A stretch of 24,385 nucleotides of DNA from DASSBG01 sp965651365 (GTDB taxonomy: Bacteria > Pseudomonadota > Gammaproteobacteria > Xanthomonadales > Rhodanobacteraceae): contig CBFGSA010000033.1 of NCBI GenBank assembly GCA_965651365.1, positions 1-24,385 on the forward strand, read 5' to 3'. How positions within the stretch are numbered: position 1 is the first letter of the stretch; every line of letters begins with the position of its first letter. This document shows, piece by piece, positions 13,780-19,213 of the stretch. The notes beneath the pieces are model-generated. The model ran no database searches. It was not told the origin of the DNA and was given only the letters and a program-made list of their open reading frames with translations. Both the position numbers and the translations under genes were made by a program.

Positions 13780-15774
13780 TTGGTATCGGATTTTCCCGAC
13801 ATTCCCGGCCACCGCATCATCCGCCGTATTGGCAGCGGTGGCATGGCGACCGTGTACCTGGCCGAACAGCTCGGCGCCGGGCGCAAAGTCGCCATCAAGG
13901 TCCTGCGCAGCGAGCACAGCAGCGATCCCGAGGCTGTGCAGCGCTTCGAGAATGAAGCACGCACCATCGGCCGGCTCGATCATCCGCACATCGTGCGCAT
14001 TTTCGATGTCGGGCGCACCCGGCGCGGCGAAGCCTACTTCACCATGCCCTGGTTGCCACGCGGCGATTTGACCCATCAACGCGACCGGCACGAGCCAACG
14101 GCTGTCATCCGCAACATGCGGGCACTGCTGCAGGCACTGGACTACGCCCACCAACGCGGTGTCATCCATCGCGACGTGAAGCCGGAAAACGTGATGTTTG
14201 ATGCCGACAACCGTCCGCAACTGGCGGATTTCGGCATTGCCCTGAGCACCGCGGCAACGCTGCGGCTGACACAACCGGGCGCCACGGTCGGCTCATCCGG
14301 CTACATGAGCCCGGAGCAGGCACGCGGCCTGCCCACCGATGGGCGCTCGGATCTGTACAGCCTGGGCGTGATGCTGTTCGAATTGCTGACCGGCGACATG
14401 CCCTATCACGGCCCCGACGCCTTGTCGGTTTCCATCGCCCATGTCGAGGACCCGATTCCTCCGCTGCCCGCGGCCCAGGCCACATGGCAGCCGCTGATCG
14501 ACAAGGCCATGGCCAAGGCGCCCGAGGACCGCTTTGCAAGCGCCGCCGAGATGCTCGCCGCATTGGACGAAATCGCGCCACAGGTGTTGAGCGGTGGCTC
14601 GGCTCGCAGCTCACGCTGGCATTTCGTGCAACGCTGGAGCCGATACAACCGCGGCGTGCTGGTCGGTATTGCTGCCGTGCTGCTGACAATGCTGGCCCTG
14701 CTCGTGCTGGCATGGGCCCGCGAACGCCAGAACCGCGCGCAACAGCAGGTAGCGGCGCGCTTGTCAGCCGCGCAATCCACCGCTTCGGCAAACCCGGCCA
14801 TGTTGAGCACGGCACGTCTGGACCAGTTGATTCGGGAGGGCAACATCCGCCTGTCACTGGGCGCCCTGGTCGATCCACCCGGCAACAACGCGGGTCAGCG
14901 CTTTGCGCAGATTCTGCACGCCTACCCCAACAACCCGGAAGCCATTGCCGGATTGACCAGCCTGTATGACAAGCTGAGCACGCGCATCGACCGCGCGCTG
15001 GCCGACAACAACGGAGCCAAGGCCCTGCACCTGTACCAGCGCGCCCAGCATCTGGCCAATGAAGCCGGCATTCGCCAGCAGGCGTTCTGGCAACAGTTTG
15101 TCAGCGGTGTGCGTGAAGGCACACAACGCAGTCTCAAGCAAGCATCACGACGCTCGCAAGATGCTCTGGATGCTCTGCAGCCCATGGCGCAGGCCATGGA
15201 TCTGGGCCTGCCGGAACTGGCGCTGTCATCACGCAACAACACTTCAGGCCCCGCATCCGCTGGTGTCAATGACCACGTCCTGTCCGATCGTGAAGGCGGC
15301 ACCCTGGTGGTGATATCTGCAGCCGGGCACCGATTCGCCATCGGTGCGGCGCCCGTGACGCGGGCGCAGTACGCGCGCTTCGCCCGCGCCAGCGGCCGCA
15401 AGCAGGCGTCCTGCCGCACTCCGGGCAGCTTCTTTTCCAGATTCAGACGCCTCAACTGGACCGACCCCGGCTTCCAGCAGGAACAAGGCGATCCGGTGTA
15501 TTGCGTAAGCTGGCAGGATGCGCGCGCCTACCTCGGCTGGCTGTCGCAAACCAGCAGTCACACCTATCATCTGCCCACACCCGCACAATGGCGCGCAGCC
15601 CGCAAGGTGCAGCAATCCGGCCTGCAATTTCCGATTCCAACCCGCGAGTGGCTGTACTGTGCAGGAGACTGTGCGCAGGCGCCACTCATCAACCACTCCG
15701 GCACGGTCACGCAGGAAGATGCGGAGGACGGATACTCACACGTCGGTTTCCGCGTGGCGCGCGAACTCAACTGA
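13780..15774 (+). CDS. Membrane Ser/Thr protein kinase fused to a formylglycine-generating-enzyme-like (SUMF1) domain
   Basis: 664 residues. The N-terminal Hanks-type kinase (about 10-265) has GSGGMATVYLAE (P-loop, 18-29), Lys40 in VAIK, HRDVKPEN with catalytic Asp132, DFG 150-152, GYMSPEQ and DLYSLGVMLFELLTG, so it should be active. A single transmembrane helix spans about 293-313 (LVGIAAVLLTMLALLVLAW), followed by a helical segment (about 315-480) and a C-terminal FGE-sulfatase/SUMF1-type domain (about 505-664: GHRFAIGAAPVTRAQYARF, VYCVSWQDARAYLGWLS, YHLPTPAQWRAAR, YSHVGFRVAREL). The topology would place the SUMF1 domain in the periplasm and the kinase in the cytoplasm. The start is uncertain: the frame needs TTG 13780 or another rare codon, with no visible Shine-Dalgarno. 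Its substrate is unknown. Confidence 0.93.
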   Translation: MVSDFPDIPGHRIIRRIGSGGMATVYLAEQLGAGRKVAIKVLRSEHSSDPEAVQRFENEARTIGRLDHPHIVRIFDVGRTRRGEAYFTMPWLPRGDLTHQRDRHEPTAVIRNMRALLQALDYAHQRGVIHRDVKPENVMFDADNRPQLADFGIALSTAATLRLTQPGATVGSSGYMSPEQARGLPTDGRSDLYSLGVMLFELLTGDMPYHGPDALSVSIAHVEDPIPPLPAAQATWQPLIDKAMAKAPEDRFASAAEMLAALDEIAPQVLSGGSARSSRWHFVQRWSRYNRGVLVGIAAVLLTMLALLVLAWARERQNRAQQQVAARLSAAQSTASANPAMLSTARLDQLIREGNIRLSLGALVDPPGNNAGQRFAQILHAYPNNPEAIAGLTSLYDKLSTRIDRALADNNGAKALHLYQRAQHLANEAGIRQQAFWQQFVSGVREGTQRSLKQASRRSQDALDALQPMAQAMDLGLPELALSSRNNTSGPASAGVNDHVLSDREGGTLVVISAAGHRFAIGAAPVTRAQYARFARASGRKQASCRTPGSFFSRFRRLNWTDPGFQQEQGDPVYCVSWQDARAYLGWLSQTSSHTYHLPTPAQWRAARKVQQSGLQFPIPTREWLYCAGDCAQAPLINHSGTVTQEDAEDGYSHVGFRVARELN

Positions 15775-15796
15775 CACGCTGCGCGGTATCGGCACT

Positions 15797-16453
15797 TCAT
15801 TCCGGTTCCATCTCGAAGCGCGCTATCTCGTCCAGCGCCGATTGCGCCCGGCAAACGCTGCTGCCAGCGGCATGCCTCTCCAGTCTGGAGCCATGTCCGG
15901 CATGGCGCATCCACCACACCACCAGCACCACGCCGCCCAGCCCGACCAGACTGGATGCGACTGCCCACAAGGCGAACCCCGCGCTCCAGATATCCACGCC
16001 GTACCAGGCAAGGTTCATCACCAAGACCGGTACCCAGATGAAGCAACCCACGATGGCGTTGACCGGTGCCTCCACGCGCACCCGCCAGTTGCGCAGTTCA
16101 GCCAGCCGTCGCTGGATCTCGGCAACCGGTGCGGCGTAATCGATGTTGCGGACCAAAGCCAGTACCTGCCCGGCCGACATGATCATCAGCAAACCAAATC
16201 CCTGCACCAGCAAGCCACAAACCAGCAGATGCAGGGTGCCCCGATGCGGCACCCAGAAACACACCGCCCAGGTCGCCAGCGCGATACCCAGCAGCATCTG
16301 CAGCGACTGCCCCCAGACCAGTGGACGCAGTCCGTGTCGCAACTTCTGCAAATGCGAATCGCGGAATATTGCCATATTCAGTACGTGCTGCTGTTGCAGC
16401 CGCTGATCCAGCGCCTGCCAGGCACTTTTCATCTCGTCAAATGTCATGTTCAT
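15797..16453 (-). CDS. Four-helix membrane protein coupled to ECF sigma factor
   Basis: 218 residues. A soluble N-terminus (FDEMKSAWQALDQRLQQQ) of about 45 residues is followed by four predicted membrane helices: about 45-65 (WGQSLQMLLGIALATWAVCF), 74-96 (LLVCGLLVQGFGLLMIMSAG), 130-150 (AIVGCFIWVPVLVMNLAW) and 158-180 (LWAVASSLVGLGGVVLVVWW). The tail is polar. Its ATG overlaps the sigma-factor stop as ATGA (16450-16453), so translation is coupled. Position suggests a regulator of the sigma factor, possibly an anti-sigma-like protein, but no zinc-binding HxxxCxxC motif or known anti-sigma domain is visible. The N-terminal DEMKxAWQ pattern recurs, as I recall, in uncharacterised xanthomonad proteins next to sigma factors. 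It converges with the kinase gene, with 22 bp between the stops. Confidence 0.85.
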   Translation of the reverse strand: MNMTFDEMKSAWQALDQRLQQQHVLNMAIFRDSHLQKLRHGLRPLVWGQSLQMLLGIALATWAVCFWVPHRGTLHLLVCGLLVQGFGLLMIMSAGQVLALVRNIDYAAPVAEIQRRLAELRNWRVRVEAPVNAIVGCFIWVPVLVMNLAWYGVDIWSAGFALWAVASSLVGLGGVVLVVWWMRHAGHGSRLERHAAGSSVCRAQSALDEIARFEMEPE

Positions 16454-16980
16454 GAGGGTTCTCCATGGGTTTGCGGTGCCATGCGCTGGCGCAGGGACTT
16501 CTTGATGCGGCTGATCTTGGTTGCGACATTGGTTTCACTGATTCCCAGCACAGTGGCGATCTCGGCATGGCTGCGCTCTTCCAGATACAGCAGCATCAAG
16601 GCGCGATTGAGCGCGTCGAGCTGACCGATGTGTCGATGCAGCTCCGCAATTTGCGCCTCGACGTCGGCACCTGCGTCCAATTCCACCGCCACATCCGAAT
16701 GTCTCTCGGCAAAACTCTCGTGCCGGTCCTCCACTGACCACGGATGCTTGCGCGCCCAGGAAATGCCCACGTTCAAGGCCACCCGGTACAACCAGGTGGA
16801 AAACTTGCCCTTGTCCGGGTCGAAGCGCTTGAAGGAGCGCCAAGCCTGGGTGCAGATCTCCTGCACCAGGTCCTCGCGGTCGGCATGGCGGCGGGTGTAG
16901 ATCGCGGCCACCTTGAACACCACGCCCGTGTGCTGGCCGAGGAGATGTTCAAATTCACGCTGGAGGGTGTCTGTGCGCAT
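16450..16980 (-). CDS. ECF-type RNA polymerase sigma factor
   Basis: 176 residues. Region 2 is VVFKVAAIYTRRHADREDLVQEICTQAWRSFKRFDPDKGKFSTWLYRVALNV (about 20-72), with the DLVQE core-binding and W-R-S-F / F-x-TWLYR promoter-melting signatures. Region 4 is LDALNRALMLLYLEERSHAEIATVLGISETNVATKISRIKKSLRQ (about 121-165), a helix-turn-helix for -35 recognition. The length is typical of ECF sigma factors. AGGA lies about 12 nt upstream of the start, further than ideal. Partner gene at 15797-16453 overlaps by 4 bp. A target promoter could not be identified from this window; the 79-bp gap to the divergent TDT gene is the obvious place to look for autoregulation. Confidence 0.94.
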   Translation of the reverse strand: MRTDTLQREFEHLLGQHTGVVFKVAAIYTRRHADREDLVQEICTQAWRSFKRFDPDKGKFSTWLYRVALNVGISWARKHPWSVEDRHESFAERHSDVAVELDAGADVEAQIAELHRHIGQLDALNRALMLLYLEERSHAEIATVLGISETNVATKISRIKKSLRQRMAPQTHGEPS

Positions 16981-17059
16981 GGCCGCTGCTTTCCTGACTC
17001 ATCCCGTGATTCGCATGCCCGACGGAAATATCACACAACGTGGTATTTTCTTCTCGCCA

Positions 17060-18094
17060 ATGGAACTTGTTGCGAAACTTGCCGGAAAAGTCGAGCGGCT
17101 GAACCCGGGCTGCTTTGCCATGGTGATGGCCACGGGCATCGTGTCGATTGACCTGGCCCAGCATGGCATGCCGGGGCTGGCGCGGGCGCTGCTTGCGCTC
17201 AACGCATTGCTTTATCTCTGGCTGCTGGTGCTCAGCATCTGGCGCCTGCTCCGCTGGCCTCGGGCGATGCGCGATGATTTTGTCAATCCGGCACGCGGAG
17301 CCGCCTTTCTGACCCTGGCCGCAGCCACCCTGGTGCTGGCCAGCCAGTGCCTGACCGTGGTGCACTGGCCGCGCGTCGCGATCGCTCTGGCCGCGTTCGG
17401 CGCCTTGTGCTGGTTCCTGCTGATGTATGCCTTTCTGGCCGGCACCATTACCGCCCACACCAAGCCACGCCTGACCCGCAGCATCAACGGCAGCTGGCTG
17501 GTCGCGGTGGTGGCCACGCAAGCGTTGTCGGTCAGCCTGAGCCAGCTCGGCAGCGGCTCGCGCGGCCTCGAGTTCATGGCCTTGTGTCTGTACACGCTGG
17601 GTGCAGCGCTGTACCTGATGATCATCACCCTGGTGGTCTACCGGATGGTCTTTCTGCGCCTGCGGGCGCGTGATTTCACGCCGCCGTACTGGATCAACAT
17701 GGGTGCCCTGGCGATCACCACCCTGGCCGGCAGCGAGCTGGTTCTGCACGCGCCAGCGCACGGACCACTGGCCGAGCTGATGCCCTTCGTCAAGGGATTC
17801 ACCGTGTTTTTCTGGGCCACTGCCTCATGGTGGATACCGCTGCTGCTGATTCTCGAAGCCTGGCGACACATTCTGCGCCACGTGCCACTGCGTTACGAAA
17901 CCGACGATTGGGACATTGTGTTCCCGATCGGCATGTACACCGTCGGCACCTTCGCCCTGGCCCACGCCATCGGCGCGGATTTTCTGCTGCCGATACCTGC
18001 CATCGGCGTGCATGTCAGTCTGGCGGTGTGGGTGCTGGTGGCGATTTCGGGTGTCGTGCATGCGCTGCGCGGCCCGGAACGCAGGTTGGGTTGA
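17060..18094 (+). CDS. TehA/TDT family transporter (tellurite resistance/dicarboxylate transporter, SLAC1 fold)
   Basis: 344 residues from ATG 17060, almost all hydrophobic, with about ten membrane helices, the number expected for the family. The family opening is present: LNPGCFAMVMATGIVSIDLAQHG (TDT proteins begin with F-A-x-x-M-x-T/G-G). Other recognisable parts are PYWINMGALAITTLAGSEL, FFWATASWWIPLLLILEAWRH and FPIGMYTVGTFALAHAIG. Members carry anions such as sulfite, malate or chloride or affect tellurite sensitivity; the substrate here is not determined. Longer frames start upstream inside the sigma-factor gene and are not used. The C-terminus is odd: the last codons and the TGA stop lie within the inverted repeat at 18080-18167, so the original tail may have been replaced. 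Confidence 0.9.
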   Translation: MELVAKLAGKVERLNPGCFAMVMATGIVSIDLAQHGMPGLARALLALNALLYLWLLVLSIWRLLRWPRAMRDDFVNPARGAAFLTLAAATLVLASQCLTVVHWPRVAIALAAFGALCWFLLMYAFLAGTITAHTKPRLTRSINGSWLVAVVATQALSVSLSQLGSGSRGLEFMALCLYTLGAALYLMIITLVVYRMVFLRLRARDFTPPYWINMGALAITTLAGSELVLHAPAHGPLAELMPFVKGFTVFFWATASWWIPLLLILEAWRHILRHVPLRYETDDWDIVFPIGMYTVGTFALAHAIGADFLLPIPAIGVHVSLAVWVLVAISGVVHALRGPERRLG

Positions 18095-18167
18095 GTCACG
18101 GGCGAACCCCAACGTGGATAAAGAGTCACCTGCGTTGGGGTTCGCCTGCGGCTCACCCCAACCTGCG
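18080..18167. repeat. Palindromic repeat (35-bp arms) overlapping the end of the TDT gene
   Basis: The left arm 18080-18114 begins CGCAGGTTGGGTTGAG and ends GGCGAACCCCAACG. The right arm 18133-18167 begins CGTTGGGGTTCGCC and ends CTCACCCCAACCTGCG. They are near-perfect reverse complements with an 18-bp loop. The TGA stop of the transporter (18092-18094) is inside the left arm. This kind of GTTGGGGTTCGC palindrome is, as I recall, a common interspersed repeat in gammaproteobacteria. No U-run follows, so it is not a typical intrinsic terminator. Confidence 0.85.
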
Positions 18168-18264
18168 CGCCATGGGCCTGCAAAACGGCGAAATCCGTCC
18201 TCAAGCAGTCACTCTTTCGCCTCGAAAGTTCCTACGGCCCAGGCTTCGGATGCGCTAACTCGAC

Positions 18265-18276
18265 TACAATGCGGCC
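18265..18276 (+). promoter_or_regulatory. Candidate -10 box giving a leaderless DUF502 mRNA
   Basis: TACAAT (18265-18270) ends 6 bp before the ATG of the DUF502 gene, and no Shine-Dalgarno is present between them. Transcription from such a box would start at or next to the A of the ATG. The -35 position (about 18242-18247, GGCTTC) matches poorly. The call is an inference. Confidence 0.4.
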
Positions 18277-18954
18277 ATGCAAAGCCTGCGCATCAAACGC
18301 TACCTGCTCACCGGCCTGCTGACCATCATTCCGCTGTGGGTCACCTGGCTGGTATTCCGTTTCGTGCTGAGTGTGCTGGCCGGGCTCGGTGCGCCCCTGG
18401 TCGCCGGTGTGGTGAATCTGATCGGGCTGGTGGCACCAACCGCCGCGGCCGAGCTCAACAGTGTCTGGCTGATCAACATTCTGGCGCTGCTGCTGACCCT
18501 GGGCCTGTTGTACCTGATTGGTCTGCTGGCGCATCTGGTGGTCGGCCAGCGCCTGATCCACGGCTTCGAATCGCTGTTGCAGCGCATCCCGCTGGTGCAG
18601 ACCATCTACGGCGGCACCAAGAAGCTGATGAGCGTGCTGCAGACCAAGCCGGGGAAGACCCAGCGGGTCGTACTGGTGGATTTCCCGCGCGAAGGCATGA
18701 AGGTGGTCGGCTTCGTCACCCGTACCATGGTCGAGGAAGGCAGCGGACAGGAAATGGCTGCCGTGTACATTCCCACCACGCCCAACCCGACCGGCGGCTA
18801 TCTGGAGATCGTGCCGGTCGAGCAGTTGACGCCCACCGACTGGACCATGGACCAGGCCATGGCCTTCATCATTTCCGGCGGCGCCATGGCACCGGATTCC
18901 CTGCCGGGGCCGCGACAGAGTGGTGAGCCGAAAGCGGTAAGCGGTGAGCAGTGA
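18277..18954 (+). CDS. DUF502 domain-containing inner-membrane protein
   Basis: 225 residues. Two long membrane regions lie at about 8-35 (LLTGLLTIIPLWVTWLVFRFVLSVLAG) and 66-90 (INILALLLTLGLLYLIGLLAHL). They are followed by the family signature RIPLVQTIYGGTKKLMSVLQ, a soluble domain (RVVLVDFPREGMKVVGFVTR) and YIPTTPNPTGGYLEIVP, ending with SGGAMAP. This pattern is characteristic of DUF502 proteins, whose role is not established. The last dozen residues (RQSGEPKAVSGEQ) come from a GGTGAGC/AGTGAGC-type repeat and are probably not part of the ancestral protein. The region upstream contains the TDT palindrome and a -10-like TACAAT directly before the start. Confidence 0.93.
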   Translation: MQSLRIKRYLLTGLLTIIPLWVTWLVFRFVLSVLAGLGAPLVAGVVNLIGLVAPTAAAELNSVWLINILALLLTLGLLYLIGLLAHLVVGQRLIHGFESLLQRIPLVQTIYGGTKKLMSVLQTKPGKTQRVVLVDFPREGMKVVGFVTRTMVEEGSGQEMAAVYIPTTPNPTGGYLEIVPVEQLTPTDWTMDQAMAFIISGGAMAPDSLPGPRQSGEPKAVSGEQ

Positions 18955-18962
18955 GCGGTTAG
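18919..18962. repeat. GGTGAGC/AGTGAGC-type short repeats at the DUF502 stop codon
   Basis: The sequence shows GGTGAGC at 18921, then AGCGGTGAGCAGTGAGCGGT across 18939-18958. The TGA stop of the DUF502 gene (18952-18954) is within it. The block resembles the simple GTGAGC arrays scattered between genes in Lysobacterales. Confidence 0.55.
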
Positions 18963-19093
18963 GTTCGGGATTTCGCGGAAACTCGCGGAGCGCGCCAAGC
19001 CCGCATCATCCTGTGGCCACCGTTGGCAGAAGCCGCGATCCGGTCCTGATTGAGCTCAAACGCAGTCGAATTGCGAATGGCGAGAGCAGAAAA

Positions 19094-19133
19094 TGGATCC
19101 CGGGTTCCTCGCTGCGCTCGGCCCCAGGATGAC
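19094..19133. repeat. Single diverged arm of the leuS-lptE palindrome family
   Basis: This 40-bp piece begins TGGATCCCGGGTTCC and ends GGCCCCAGGATGAC. It aligns with the right arm at 5895-5934, with roughly three quarters of positions identical. No matching inverted arm is seen nearby, so it is a solo or decayed copy. Confidence 0.7.
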
Positions 19134-19155
19134 ATGCACCCCGCCCCGAGCCGCA

Positions 19156-19183
19156 AGTCCCGAGTCCCGAGTCCCGAGTCCCG
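19156..19183. repeat. AGTCCCG heptamer array (4 perfect units)
   Basis: Four perfect head-to-tail AGTCCCG units lie in the gap between the DUF502 and copper ATPase stop codons, followed by a degenerate GGTCGCG. They are identical in unit and phase to the block inside leuS (6506-6551). The surrounding convergent gap 18955-19213 holds only repeat material and no gene. Confidence 0.85.
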
Positions 19184-19213
19184 GGTCGCGGGGATCGCGG
19201 GCATGACCCGCTT

